NCBI RefSeq assembly: GCF_900113175.1
Contig: NZ_FOOK01000021.1
Location: 1 to 58,973, forward strand
Origin: Planifilum fulgidum
GTDB taxonomy: Bacteria > Bacillota > Bacilli > Thermoactinomycetales > DSM-44946
Length of the DNA stretch: 58,973 nucleotides
Direction of reading: 5' to 3'
Part shown: one piece after another, positions 42,162-51,192 of the stretch
Layout: each line of letters starts with the position of its first letter
How positions within the stretch are numbered: the stretch's first letter is position 1
The notes under the pieces: model-generated
What the model was told of the DNA's origin: nothing
The model's database searches: none
What the model saw: only the letters and a program-made list of their open reading frames with translations
Translations under genes and position numbers: made by a program

Positions 42162-43166
42162 CTAACAAATCCGCGGGAGCATCATGCCGCTCATCCGGCT
42201 GAGCCTCCTCGTGCTTCCAAGGGTTGAACGCAGCAACAGCCGTCCCTGCTCCCGGCCCGTCACGCGGCCGATCACCGCCGCCTCCCGCCCCAGGGGGTGG
42301 CCGCGCAGAAGCTTCACCACCTTCTCCTCATCCTCTTGGGCGACAATCAGGACCACCTTGCCCTCATTGGCCAGATACAGGGGGTCAAAGCCGAAAATGT
42401 CGCATGCCCCGCGGACTTCCCGCCGGACCGGCAATGCGGCCTCGTCCAACTGCACCGTCACCCGGAAATCCTCGCAGATCTCCACCAGGGCGGTGGCCAG
42501 ACCGCCGCGGGTCGGATCGCGCATGATGCGCACTCCCCGCACGGAGGAAAGCAGCTCCGAGATCATGCCGCTTAAGGACGCGCAGTCGCTGAAGAGGCCG
42601 GGAGAAAGGCCCATCTCCCCCCGCGCCGCCAGCACGGCGATGCCGTGGTCGCCGATCGTTCCGCTTATGATCACCGCATCCCCTTCCCGGATCTGCTCGG
42701 GATGAAGGCGCCGATCCGGGCGCAGGCGGCCGATTCCCGTCGTATGGACAAACAGTCCGTCCGCGCCGCCGCGCTCCACCACCTTGGTGTCCCCCGCCAC
42801 GATCCGGACGCCCGCCCGCTTCGCCTCCTCGGCCATGGACCGCGCGATCCGGCGCAAATCCTCCACGGGAAAACCCTCTTCCAGAATAAACCCCGCCGTC
42901 AAAAAACGGGGCTCCGCCCCGCTGACGGCAATATCGTTTACCGTTCCCGACACCGCCAGCTTGCCGATGTCTCCTCCGGGAAAAAAGAGGGGCTTGATCA
43001 CGAAGCTGTCGGTGGAGATGGCCACGTCGCCGCCTTCGAGGGGAAGCAGGGCGGCATCCCAACGCGCCTGCTCCTCATGCCCGAAGGCTTCGACAAACAC
43101 CTCCCGGACCAGCTGGTGCGCCAGTTCACCGCCGTCTCCGTGAGCCAGGCTGATTTTCCCCTTCAA
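42162..43166 (-). CDS. hypE: Hydrogenase maturation factor HypE
   Basis: The 334-residue protein is a PurM/ThiL-fold ATPase that dehydrates a C-terminal thiocarboxamide to thiocyanate, the CN source for the [NiFe] site. HypE features are ISLAHGDGGELAHQLV, VAISTDSFVIKPLFFPGGDIGKLAV, MRDPTRGGLATAL, and the modified C-terminal Cys in PRIC. TTG 43166 is chosen because GGGGGATGGAAG precedes it and its G overlaps the hypD stop; the 53-codon upstream extension is the hypD tail read out of frame. Last gene of the operon. Confidence 0.93.
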   Translation of the reverse strand: MKGKISLAHGDGGELAHQLVREVFVEAFGHEEQARWDAALLPLEGGDVAISTDSFVIKPLFFPGGDIGKLAVSGTVNDIAVSGAEPRFLTAGFILEEGFPVEDLRRIARSMAEEAKRAGVRIVAGDTKVVERGGADGLFVHTTGIGRLRPDRRLHPEQIREGDAVIISGTIGDHGIAVLAARGEMGLSPGLFSDCASLSGMISELLSSVRGVRIMRDPTRGGLATALVEICEDFRVTVQLDEAALPVRREVRGACDIFGFDPLYLANEGKVVLIVAQEDEEKVVKLLRGHPLGREAAVIGRVTGREQGRLLLRSTLGSTRRLSRMSGMMLPRIC

Positions 43167-44281
43167 CTTCCATCCCCCGCCTCCATGTAGTGATAATGGG
43201 CGGCACAGCTTCCTTCGCTCGAAACCATGCAGGGGCCGATCGGACGGGCCGGCGTGCACGCCTTCCCGAACAAGGGACATTCCGGCGGCGTCGCCACGCC
43301 CCGGATGATTTCCCCGCAGCGGCACTTCGTCTTACGCGGCTCTCCCACCTTTACGGAAAAGCGGCGCTTGGCATTCAGATGGGCATATTCCGGACGGATG
43401 TCGAGGCCGCTTTTGGGGATGACGCCGATCCCCCGCCAGGCTTCGTCCACCGGTTCCAAATACCTTTCCATCAATTGTTGCGCCCGGATATTGCCCTCCT
43501 CGCGGACCACCCCGGAATATTCGTTGACGATCTCCGCCCGGCCGGCGAGAACCAGCTCCAGCAGCCGGTGAATCCCCGCCAGAATCTGAACCGGTTCAAA
43601 ACCGCTGATCACACCCGGCATTCCGTATTCCTCGGTCAAATAGCGGTATCCTTTTCGTCCGATCACGATCGAGACATGGCCGGGCAGGATCAACCCATCG
43701 AGGCGCACCTCCTTCGATTCCAGCAACACCCTCAAAACCGGCTCCACCAGCTTGGTCGTCATCCACATGGAAAAATTGTCCATCCCCCGCTCCTCCGCCG
43801 CCTTGAGCGTCGCCGCCAAAACCGGGATCGTCGTCTCAAAGCCGATGCCGAGAAAAATCACTTCCTTGTCCGGGTTTCCGGCGGCGATCTTCAGCGCATC
43901 GTCGGGCGAATACACCGGGCGGATGTCCGCCCCCTCCGCTTTCGCTTCCATGAGGCTGCGCCTTGAACCGGGAACCCGCATCATATCTCCGAAGGTGCAG
44001 AGGATCCGGCCGTCTCCGTCGGCCAATTGGATCATGGCGTCGATGTCTTTCTGATCGGTGACGCAAACCGGGCATCCCGGACCGGAGATGAGCTTCACGT
44101 GCCCCCGCAGAAGGGCTTTGATCCCCGTGCGCGCCAAAGCCATCGTGTGGGAACCGCACACTTCCATGAAGGCGGGCTCCCTCCCCGTCCGGTCCTTGTA
44201 CTCTTCCGCCAGTTTCCGGATGCGATCCAGCAGCTTCCGGCCGAGGACCGGATCGGAACACTGCTCAAGAATCTCCCGCAT
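43163..44281 (-). CDS. hypD: Hydrogenase maturation factor HypD
   Basis: The 372-residue iron-sulphur scaffold protein on which the Fe(CN)2CO unit is built with HypC. It has FMEVCGSHTMALARTGI, SGPGCPVCVT, EVIFLGIGFETTIP, and the C-terminal 4Fe-4S cluster region KCRCGEIIRGVATPPECPLFGKACTP. All conserved Cys are present. The start overlaps hypC by 17 nt and the stop overlaps hypE. Confidence 0.96.
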   Translation of the reverse strand: MREILEQCSDPVLGRKLLDRIRKLAEEYKDRTGREPAFMEVCGSHTMALARTGIKALLRGHVKLISGPGCPVCVTDQKDIDAMIQLADGDGRILCTFGDMMRVPGSRRSLMEAKAEGADIRPVYSPDDALKIAAGNPDKEVIFLGIGFETTIPVLAATLKAAEERGMDNFSMWMTTKLVEPVLRVLLESKEVRLDGLILPGHVSIVIGRKGYRYLTEEYGMPGVISGFEPVQILAGIHRLLELVLAGRAEIVNEYSGVVREEGNIRAQQLMERYLEPVDEAWRGIGVIPKSGLDIRPEYAHLNAKRRFSVKVGEPRKTKCRCGEIIRGVATPPECPLFGKACTPARPIGPCMVSSEGSCAAHYHYMEAGDGS

Positions 44282-44489
44282 CGGCGATCAACCTCCAGGC
44301 CTCCATGCTGGCTTTGGCGTACTCCTCGCTGATGACCGACATGGCCTGCCCCGCGTGGACGATCACATAGTCCCCGACGCGCACCTCGGGCACGAAGATG
44401 ATTCCCACGCGCATCCGCGATCCCATCACATCCACCCATGCGTCAAAGTCCCCTCTTTCCACCACGCGGGCCGGAACCCCCATGCACAT
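44265..44489 (-). CDS. hypC: Hydrogenase maturation chaperone HypC
   Basis: The 74-residue protein begins MCMGVPARVV: after Met removal the N-terminal Cys binds the iron centre, as in all HypC/HybG. The VRVGDYVIVHAGQAMSVISEE block is also typical. It ferries the iron unit from HypD to the hydrogenase large subunit. It starts inside the end of hypF (47-nt overlap) with GAGGAGGAGGG as ribosome site. Confidence 0.96.
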   Translation of the reverse strand: MCMGVPARVVERGDFDAWVDVMGSRMRVGIIFVPEVRVGDYVIVHAGQAMSVISEEYAKASMEAWRLIADAGDS

Positions 44490-46815
44490 CGCCGCTTCCC
44501 TCCTCCTCCGAATGCGCCTTGTCCCGACGGGAGGCGATCACCAATTGCCCAAGCGCCAGCCCCCCGTCGCTCGGCGGCACCCGCCGGTGGGTGTACACCC
44601 GGAAACCGGCGCGCCTCAACCGGTCCGCAATCGCCTGCGACAGATATTCGTTGTGAAAACTTCCCCCGGACAGGGCGACACTGCGGTTCAGTCCGGGCCG
44701 CCTCTCGCTCCAGGACAAAACCCTCTCGACGCACACCCGGGCCACCGTCCGCTGAAACTTCTCCACAATCCTCGCGACCGGCACGCCGGAAAAGCGGTCA
44801 CGGATCAGTTCCCTGAGCATCGGCGAAAAATCGATCTCCTCCAAACCGCCTTCGCCCGCCCTCAACGCATGCGGATAAACCTCATCCGCCTCGCCGGCCT
44901 CCGGATCCTCTGTTTTCCGCCCCAGCTCCGACAGGCGGATCGCCGCTTCCCCGTCGTAGCTGGAGGCGCGGCAAACGCCGAGAAGGGCGCTGACCGCATC
45001 GAACAGCCTGCCGCAGGTGCCCGCCAGGGGGCTGTTGATGCCCGAACGGGTCATCTGCGCGATCACGTCGATCTCCCTCATCCGCTCGGGAAACAGGCGT
45101 TTCGCCCATTCCACCCCCTCTTCCCCGAACAGATCGGCCAGCATGCCCGCGGCATTGCGCCAGGGCTCGCGAACCGCCCTCTCGCTCCCGGGCAACGGCG
45201 TATATCGGAGATGGGCCAGCCGCTCAAAGGAACGGGCGTCGCCATACAAGATTTCAAATCCCCAGATTTTCCCGTCCAATCCGTAACCGGTTCCGTCCAG
45301 AATGATCCCGAAACAGGGCTCGTTGACCCCGTTGTCCACCTGGCAGGCCACCAGATGGGCGTGATGGTGCTGAACCGGCACCACCGGGATGCCCATTTCC
45401 CGGGCCAAGGGCCAGGTGCTGTAGCCGGGGTGGAGATCCACCGCCGCCGCTTTCGGCCTGATGCCCAGCCATTTCAACAGGTGACGGAACTCCCGTTGAA
45501 AACGGTCGATCACTTGCAGACTGTCCATGTCGCCGATGTGGGGGCCGAGAAAAATTTGGTTTCCCCGGCCGATCGCAAACACATTTTTCTGTTGCCCGCC
45601 AAGGGCCACCACGCCGTCCACCGGATGCGGCGCAGGCAGGGGATCGGGCACAAACCCGCGGGAACGGCGATAAAAAAGGGGAACATCCCCGCGGACCCGC
45701 ACCACCGAATCATCGATCGGGTGCAGGATTTCCCGGTCGGAGGAAAGGACCGCATCGGCGATATCCGCGAGATAATGGAACGCCTCTTCGTCCCTGTACA
45801 AAATGGGCAAGCCGGAGGGATTGGCGCTGGTCATCACCAGCGCCCGCAGGGAGCCGTCCGCAAACAGCAGATGATGCAGCGGGGTATAAGGCAGCATGAC
45901 GCCGAGGGTCCCCAGGCCGGGAGCCAAAAGCTCCGGCAAACCCGCATCGCTTCGCCTGTCGAGGATCACGATGGGGGATTCCGGGGAAGCGAGCATCTTC
46001 TCCTCCGCTTCCGACAGCAGGCACAGGCGGCGCGCCTCCTCCAGGGAGCGCACCATCACGGCCAAGGGACGCCTGGGGCGCCGCTTACCCTCGCGCAGCC
46101 GCCGGACCGCCGCTTCATCGAAGGCGTCGCAGGCCAGGTGATATCCGCCCAGCCCCTTGACCGCCACAATCTCTCCCCGCTCAAGACGAATCCGCGCTTC
46201 CTGGAGAGCGCGCTCCCCCTCCGCCAATTTTTCGCCGCCGATGGTGAAAAGAATAAGCTTCGGGCCGCACTCGGGGCAGGCGATGGGCTGCGCATGATGG
46301 CGGCGGTTGCCGGCATCGTGGTATTCCGACGCGCACCGCTCGCACATGGTGAAGGATTTCATCGCCGTAAAGGGCCGGTCATAGGGCAATTCCTCGATGA
46401 TCGTGTAACGGGGTCCGCACTGGGTGCAATTGATGAAGGGATAGCGATAGCGGAAATTTCCCGGATCGAACATCTCCTCCAGGCATTCCTCGCACACGGC
46501 CGCATCCACGGGAATGACGACGGAGGAATCGCCGCGCCGGTCGCTCTCCTGGATGACAAAGTCCCGATAACCCTTTACCGGCACCTTTTCCTCCAGCACC
46601 TGATCCACCCGCGACAGGCGCGGCGGGCGCTTCTTCAGCCGCATCAGCAAGCGGTCGATGGCGCGGGGCTCCCCTTCCACCACGATGCGAACCCCATCCA
46701 TGTTGTTCTGGACGGTTCCCTTCAGCCCGAGCAGGCGGGCTTGTTCGTAGACAAAGGGGCGGAAACCCACCCCCTGAACCCTGCCCCGGACGGTGATCCG
46801 CCTCGCCTCAATCAT
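44443..46815 (-). CDS. hypF: Carbamoyltransferase HypF
   Basis: The 790-residue protein makes the carbamoyl group for the CN ligands from carbamoyl phosphate. Domains in order: an acylphosphatase domain (GRVQGVGFRPFVY), two C-x2-C-x18-C-x2-C zinc fingers (about 110-200), a YrdC-like domain (VKGLGGYHLACDAFDEAAVRRLREGKRRPRRPLAVM), and the Kae1-like carbamoyltransferase domain with the HHHAHL metal motif. It overlaps hypB by 8 nt and hypC by 47 nt. Confidence 0.96.
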   Translation of the reverse strand: MIEARRITVRGRVQGVGFRPFVYEQARLLGLKGTVQNNMDGVRIVVEGEPRAIDRLLMRLKKRPPRLSRVDQVLEEKVPVKGYRDFVIQESDRRGDSSVVIPVDAAVCEECLEEMFDPGNFRYRYPFINCTQCGPRYTIIEELPYDRPFTAMKSFTMCERCASEYHDAGNRRHHAQPIACPECGPKLILFTIGGEKLAEGERALQEARIRLERGEIVAVKGLGGYHLACDAFDEAAVRRLREGKRRPRRPLAVMVRSLEEARRLCLLSEAEEKMLASPESPIVILDRRSDAGLPELLAPGLGTLGVMLPYTPLHHLLFADGSLRALVMTSANPSGLPILYRDEEAFHYLADIADAVLSSDREILHPIDDSVVRVRGDVPLFYRRSRGFVPDPLPAPHPVDGVVALGGQQKNVFAIGRGNQIFLGPHIGDMDSLQVIDRFQREFRHLLKWLGIRPKAAAVDLHPGYSTWPLAREMGIPVVPVQHHHAHLVACQVDNGVNEPCFGIILDGTGYGLDGKIWGFEILYGDARSFERLAHLRYTPLPGSERAVREPWRNAAGMLADLFGEEGVEWAKRLFPERMREIDVIAQMTRSGINSPLAGTCGRLFDAVSALLGVCRASSYDGEAAIRLSELGRKTEDPEAGEADEVYPHALRAGEGGLEEIDFSPMLRELIRDRFSGVPVARIVEKFQRTVARVCVERVLSWSERRPGLNRSVALSGGSFHNEYLSQAIADRLRRAGFRVYTHRRVPPSDGGLALGQLVIASRRDKAHSEEEGSGDVHGGSGPRGGKRGL

Positions 46816-47467
46816 GGGACATCCTCTCGCGGATCCAGTTCAGCCATGCCTCCATCCCTTCACCCGTCTTGGCCGAAAGGGGAAGCAGGCGGGAAGCGGG
46901 CTGGATGCCCCGCAGGTCGGCGGCGGCTTCTTCCAGATCAAACTCGACATGGGGGAGCAAATCGATCTTGTTGAGCAACACCAGCTCGGTGCGGCGGAAC
47001 ATCACCGGATATTTGGCGATTTTGTCGTTCCCCTCGGTTACGCTCAGCACCACCACCTTGTGGTGTTGTCCGAGATCGTACCCGGAGGGACAGATGAGAT
47101 TGCCGACGTTTTCGATGAACAACAGGTCGAGGTCGTCCAGGGATAAATCGGGAAGCACTTTGGCGATCATCCGGGCGTCCAGATGACAGCCGCCGTGGGT
47201 GTTGATCTGCACCGCCTCCGCTCCCAGCGCCCGGATGCGGTCGGCATCCTTCTGCGTCGCCAGGTCTCCCTCGATCACGCCGATGCGGAATTCGGGCGCC
47301 AGCGCCTCGATGGTCCGCTCCAGGATCGTCGTTTTCCCCGAACCCGGCGAACTCATCATGTTGATCACGAGGGTGTCGGTGCGGTCAAACAGCGATCGGT
47401 TGAATGCGGCCGCACGGTTGTTGTCGGCCAACACGCTTTCATCCAGCATCACTTTCATTCCCATCAT
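46808..47467 (-). CDS. hypB: Hydrogenase nickel-insertion GTPase HypB
   Basis: The 219-residue G3E-family GTPase has Walker A MMSSPGSGKTT, the IEGDLATQKDADRI region, INTHGGCHLDARMI (metal-binding Cys and His at the dimer interface) and the NKIDLL specificity motif. The His-rich nickel-storage tail of some HypB proteins is absent. It inserts nickel with HypA. Start ambiguity is small (47467 or the next in-frame ATGs), since it overlaps the hypA stop by 4 nt. Confidence 0.95.
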   Translation of the reverse strand: MMGMKVMLDESVLADNNRAAAFNRSLFDRTDTLVINMMSSPGSGKTTILERTIEALAPEFRIGVIEGDLATQKDADRIRALGAEAVQINTHGGCHLDARMIAKVLPDLSLDDLDLLFIENVGNLICPSGYDLGQHHKVVVLSVTEGNDKIAKYPVMFRRTELVLLNKIDLLPHVEFDLEEAAADLRGIQPASRLLPLSAKTGEGMEAWLNWIRERMSHD

Positions 47468-47814
47468 CTTCCTTCATAGGATCTCACGCAAAAGGTCTCT
47501 CCGGAGACGATCATTCCAGACGGCATGTTGCAGTGGGGGCACAGGGCGATCAGCCGCTCCGGCGCATATTCCCTGCCGCAGACGGTGCAGCGCGCCCGGG
47601 CCTCCTCGCGCACGATGACCAGTTCCGCCTCCGGATCGAGCATCTCTTCCCCCCGCCTCTTGTAAATTTCGAAGGCCATATCCAGCGCGCCCGGAAGCAC
47701 GTTGCTCAACTCGCCGACAACCACTTCGATGCGTTCGATGGTGGAAAAATTTCGCTTCCGGGCATCCCGCCGAACCAGGCTCAGGATGTCGCCCATCAAC
47801 GCCAATTCGTGCAT
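47464..47814 (-). CDS. hypA: Hydrogenase nickel chaperone HypA
   Basis: The 116-residue protein starts MHELALM with the nickel-binding His2. It has IERIEVVVGELSNVLPGALDMAFEIY and two zinc CxxC pairs, CTVC and CPHC, in the C-terminal half. It delivers nickel to the large subunit with HypB. It follows orf142 by 24 nt. Confidence 0.96.
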   Translation of the reverse strand: MHELALMGDILSLVRRDARKRNFSTIERIEVVVGELSNVLPGALDMAFEIYKRRGEEMLDPEAELVIVREEARARCTVCGREYAPERLIALCPHCNMPSGMIVSGETFCVRSYEGR

Positions 47815-47838
47815 GGTACCCCTCCCGGCACCGGTTTC

Positions 47839-48267
47839 TCATTCCCTCAACCCCACATACCACGTCCCGTCCTTTTTTTTCACCGGATATCGACGCAGCC
47901 GGAGATTCCCCGCCCCGTCGAGGGGAGACCATTCCTTCCCGCACAGAAAACAATGGAAGCGCTTCACGTGAGGGAGCCAGTGAACCACCGTCCGGCACTG
48001 GGTGCACTCGTTTCCGAAGGCGCCCGTCTTCTCCCCCGCCACCAAAAACAGGCCCTTCCCCTCGACAAACACCTCCTTCACCTGAAGGGCGCCCGCCGCT
48101 TCGCCTTCCAGGGCATGCTCCGGCAGCGGATGCCAGCGAATCCCCGAAATGCGGTCGATCACGCGTTCCATTTTTTCCAGATCGTCCTCGATCAAGGGAT
48201 GGGCGATGTACGCCGCCGTCTGAAGCAGATCGTCTCTCAGCTGCCGCAAAAATTCTTTCCGGTTCAT
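47839..48267 (-). CDS. Hydrogenase-operon protein with zinc-ribbon-like motif, unknown function (orf142)
   Basis: The 142-residue protein is not assigned to a family. The N-terminal 50 residues are helical and acidic. The second half has two Cys pairs, ECTQC and HCFLC, spaced like a zinc ribbon or rubredoxin-like knuckle, then a basic strand-rich end. It is fixed in the operon: its ATG overlaps the hyaD stop (ATGA) and it lies 24 nt before hypA. That suggests a maturation or electron-transfer accessory of this hydrogenase, comparable in position to hyaE/hupH/hupI genes, but without clear similarity visible by eye. Confidence 0.65.
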   Translation of the reverse strand: MNRKEFLRQLRDDLLQTAAYIAHPLIEDDLEKMERVIDRISGIRWHPLPEHALEGEAAGALQVKEVFVEGKGLFLVAGEKTGAFGNECTQCRTVVHWLPHVKRFHCFLCGKEWSPLDGAGNLRLRRYPVKKKDGTWYVGLRE

Positions 48268-48788
48268 GGCCCGATTCCCCAACGCTCGATTTGTCCGACC
48301 ACCGCGTCGATCAATGCCGGAACCGCCTGCCTCACTTCCTCCGACAACCCGATCCCAAAGGCCAAAGAGGCGGGCTCAATCCCGAACAGCATCACCTCTT
48401 TGGGCCCTTTTCCCCGCCATTGCGCGGCCTGCAGCACTTCCTGGAACCCGATCTGATGGATGGACAGTTTCCGCGAGAAATAGGCGGGGATGTCGCCGCC
48501 CTTCAGAACGATGATCGTCCCCGGCTCCGCCTCCGCCCGAATGGCGTCGATCACGATCAAATATTCGGCCTCCTCCACCGGCCCGAGCAACCGGAGACCG
48601 TCCGTGGCCCCCTCGATGATTTCCACCCGCTCCCGGCCGTGGAGGGCTTTCCGCAGCTCCGGCAGGATGTGAACGCCCAGCCCCTCATCGGAATGCAGGA
48701 TGTTTCCGATCCCCAGCACCGTGACGCCTTTCCGCCGATCCGCCGGCCGGATCCCCCGCTCCGCCTTCGCCTCCGCCTCTTTCCTCAT
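48264..48788 (-). CDS. hyaD: Hydrogenase maturation protease HyaD/HupD
   Basis: The 174-residue endopeptidase of the HyaD/HybD family trims the large subunit C-terminus after nickel insertion. It has TVLGIGNILHSDEGLGVHIL with its metal ligand, YLIVIDAIRA, LSIHQIGFQEVL and VMLFGIEPASLAFGIGLS. ATG 48788 with AAAGGAGAAGGGCG is preferred. It starts well inside hyaC, an unusually long 104-nt overlap, and ends overlapping orf142. Confidence 0.93.
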   Translation of the reverse strand: MRKEAEAKAERGIRPADRRKGVTVLGIGNILHSDEGLGVHILPELRKALHGRERVEIIEGATDGLRLLGPVEEAEYLIVIDAIRAEAEPGTIIVLKGGDIPAYFSRKLSIHQIGFQEVLQAAQWRGKGPKEVMLFGIEPASLAFGIGLSEEVRQAVPALIDAVVGQIERWGIGP

Positions 48789-49464
48789 CGCCCTTCTCCT
48801 TTCGCGCGGCCTCATATTTGTAACCGGTGAATATGGAGGAAATCGTCGCGTTGCGGCTCAACCAATCCTCGCGAAACGCCATGTACACGTGGATCGGAAC
48901 AAACAGGGCAAACCCCCAGGCGACCAAATGATGCCACGAGCGGACGGAGAAGCTGTCCCCGCCAAACAGCGCCGCAACCCGGGAAAACAGGCCGCCCGCG
49001 GCCGATTCCCATTGCGGTTCAAAATAGAGGACAAAACCCGTCAGCACCATGATCACCGAACCGAGGCCGATGAAGATCAGATAACTCAACTCGGCCAGGG
49101 GGTTGTGGCCGATGTAGTGGGGCTTTCGGTTTTTCAGGAACAGATAGGATTTCAGTGTCTCCACAAGCCCCCGCCAAAACGCGCGGCGCAGCGGATTGGT
49201 CCGGGCGTACCGGTTCCCCTTCAGGAACCAGTAGGCCCGCATCAACAGATTGGCCGTGAACAGGAAGGCCGCGATGAAATGAATGTAACGGGCCCACCCC
49301 ATCAGGAAGAAGAAATGGGCTTCTTCGGAAACGGCCGGAACGACGAAGGGATTTCCGATGTACAAGCCGGTGGCGAACAGCACAACGATGCAGAGGGCAT
49401 TGACCCAGTGAAAAACCCGCACCGGCAATTCCCACACGTATACGCTCCTTTTCATCCGCTCCAC
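48685..49464 (-). CDS. hyaC: Ni/Fe-hydrogenase b-type cytochrome subunit
   Basis: The 259-residue membrane cytochrome b takes electrons from the small subunit to the quinone pool. It has four membrane segments and conserved haem His residues in VFHWVNALCIVVLFATGLYI, the ARYIHFIAAFLF segment and RSWHHLVAWGFALFVPIHVYMAFREDWL. The last 35 or so residues, after GYKYEAARKEKGDEE, are low-complexity Gly/Arg-rich and are read through the start of hyaD in another frame. GTG 49464 follows GGGGGG at 7 nt; ATG 49455 is the alternative. Confidence 0.92.
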   Translation of the reverse strand: MERMKRSVYVWELPVRVFHWVNALCIVVLFATGLYIGNPFVVPAVSEEAHFFFLMGWARYIHFIAAFLFTANLLMRAYWFLKGNRYARTNPLRRAFWRGLVETLKSYLFLKNRKPHYIGHNPLAELSYLIFIGLGSVIMVLTGFVLYFEPQWESAAGGLFSRVAALFGGDSFSVRSWHHLVAWGFALFVPIHVYMAFREDWLSRNATISSIFTGYKYEAARKEKGDEERGGGEGGAGDPAGGSAERRHGAGDRKHPAFR

Positions 49465-49467
49465 GGT

Positions 49468-51192
49468 TCATCCCCCCCATCCGATGCGGATGTCCACGGA
49501 GGCGGATCCGCTCACATCCGTCAGATGGACCGCACACGCCATACAGGGGTCGAAGGAATGGATGATGCGCAAGATCTCCAGGGGCTTTTCCGGATCAGTC
49601 ACCGGCGTTCCGATCAGGGAAGCCTCATAGGCACCCCGGTTGCCCTTGTGGTCGCGGGGCGAGGCGTTCCAGGTCGTGGGCACCACCATTTGGTAGTTCT
49701 TCGTCTTGCCGTCTTCAATCTCCACCCAATGGCCCAGGGAACCCCGCGGCGCCTCCACCCAGCCGACGCCCCTGGCCCGTTTCGGCCAGGTTCCCGGCTC
49801 CCACTTGGCACTGTTGAAGGTGATCTGGTCGCCGTTTTTGATGTTTGTAAGCAGCTGGTCCATGTCCTGCCGCATCCAGCGGGCGGTCAGCCTGGTCTCC
49901 AATCCGCGGGCAAGGGTGCGCCCCAGGGCGGAACGGAGAGCCGAGAAGGGGATGTCCAGCCTTTTCAGCGCCTCGTCGACCAGCTCCACGGTCCCCTCGA
50001 TTCCCGCAGCGTAGCTCACCATGATCCGGGCCAGCGGTCCGGTCTCCATCGGATGCTCCTTCCAGCGGGGAGCCTTCACCCAGCTGTACTTCTCCTCCGT
50101 GTTGAGACGGGTATAGGGCGGCTTCGGACCGCTGTAGCGAAGGGTGGTTTCCCCTTCCCAGGGATGGCGTCCCTTGCCGCCTTCGCCCTCATAGTCATAC
50201 CAGGAACGATCGACGAACTCTTTCACCTGTTCCGGGTCTTTCAAATCGACCTCCAGCACTTCGTCCAGATTCCCGCCCAGAATCACCCCGCGGGGCATCC
50301 GATATTTGCTTGTGTCGCGGATGTCGCCGGTGGAAAAATCGCCGTAGCACAAGTAGTTGTCCAATCCGCCGCCGTACCGCCAATCCTTGTAGTGCGAGGC
50401 GATCGCAAACAGATCGGGAATATACACCTGCTCGACAAACTCGACGGCCTGATCGATCAGCTGGGAAACGTGCATCAACTGCTCCGCGTGCACCGCGTTG
50501 TCGCTGTCGATGTCGATGGGGGTGGCCATCCCGCCGACCACGTAGTGGGGGTGCGGGTTTTTCCCGCCGAGGATCGTGTGCACCTTGACGATCTCCTTCT
50601 GCCAATCCAGCGCCTCCAAATAGTGCGCCACCGCCAGCAGATTGACTTCCGGCGGGAGCTTGTAGGCGGGGTGCCCCCAATAGCCGTTGGCAAACAGGCC
50701 CAATTGCCCGCTCTCCACCACAGTCTTCACGCTTTTCTGCACATCTTTGAAATACCCCGGCGATGACTTCGGCCAGCGGGACAGGGACTGGGCGATCCGG
50801 CTCGTCTCCTCCGGATCCGCCTTCAAAGCGCTGAGGACGTCGACCCAATCGAGGGCGTGCAGATGATAAAAATGCACCACATGGTCGTGGACAAAAAGCG
50901 CTTCGTTCATGATATTGCGGATCAGATGCGCGTTGGGCGGAATCCGGATGTCCAGCGCATCCTCCACCGCGCGAACGGAGGCCAAAGCGTGCGTCGTCGT
51001 GCAGACCCCGCAAACCCGCTGGGTGTACGCCCAGAGGTCCCGGGGATCGCGGTCCCGCACGATCAATTCGATGCCCCGCACCGCCGTTCCCGAACTGTAG
51101 GCCTCCTTGATCCTGCCCTCGTCGATGTCCGCTTCGATGCGCAAATGCCCCTCGATCCGGGTGACCGGGTCCACCACAATCCGCTTACTCAT
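49468..51192 (-). CDS. hyaB: [NiFe] hydrogenase large subunit
   Basis: The 574-residue catalytic subunit of a group 1 uptake hydrogenase has both nickel motifs: RVCGVCTTTHALASVRAVED near Cys61/Cys64, and C-terminal SFDPCMACAVH (Cys550, Cys553, His556). Eighteen further residues after that His would be removed by HyaD. It oxidises H2 outside the membrane after export with HyaA. ATG 51192 follows GGAGGGGATTCCC and overlaps the hyaA end by 8 nt. Confidence 0.97.
   Translation of the reverse strand: MSKRIVVDPVTRIEGHLRIEADIDEGRIKEAYSSGTAVRGIELIVRDRDPRDLWAYTQRVCGVCTTTHALASVRAVEDALDIRIPPNAHLIRNIMNEALFVHDHVVHFYHLHALDWVDVLSALKADPEETSRIAQSLSRWPKSSPGYFKDVQKSVKTVVESGQLGLFANGYWGHPAYKLPPEVNLLAVAHYLEALDWQKEIVKVHTILGGKNPHPHYVVGGMATPIDIDSDNAVHAEQLMHVSQLIDQAVEFVEQVYIPDLFAIASHYKDWRYGGGLDNYLCYGDFSTGDIRDTSKYRMPRGVILGGNLDEVLEVDLKDPEQVKEFVDRSWYDYEGEGGKGRHPWEGETTLRYSGPKPPYTRLNTEEKYSWVKAPRWKEHPMETGPLARIMVSYAAGIEGTVELVDEALKRLDIPFSALRSALGRTLARGLETRLTARWMRQDMDQLLTNIKNGDQITFNSAKWEPGTWPKRARGVGWVEAPRGSLGHWVEIEDGKTKNYQMVVPTTWNASPRDHKGNRGAYEASLIGTPVTDPEKPLEILRIIHSFDPCMACAVHLTDVSGSASVDIRIGWGG

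Noticed and set aside
44398-46974. Long plus-strand frame (858 codons) opposite hypF; similar long antisense frames opposite asnB (31440-33620), paa genes (11627-13564) and the aldehyde dehydrogenase (7378-9042)
   Set aside because: They mirror strongly coding genes in GC-rich DNA, where stop codons are rare in the opposite frames. Their products are His/Gly/Arg/Pro-rich without any family motif.
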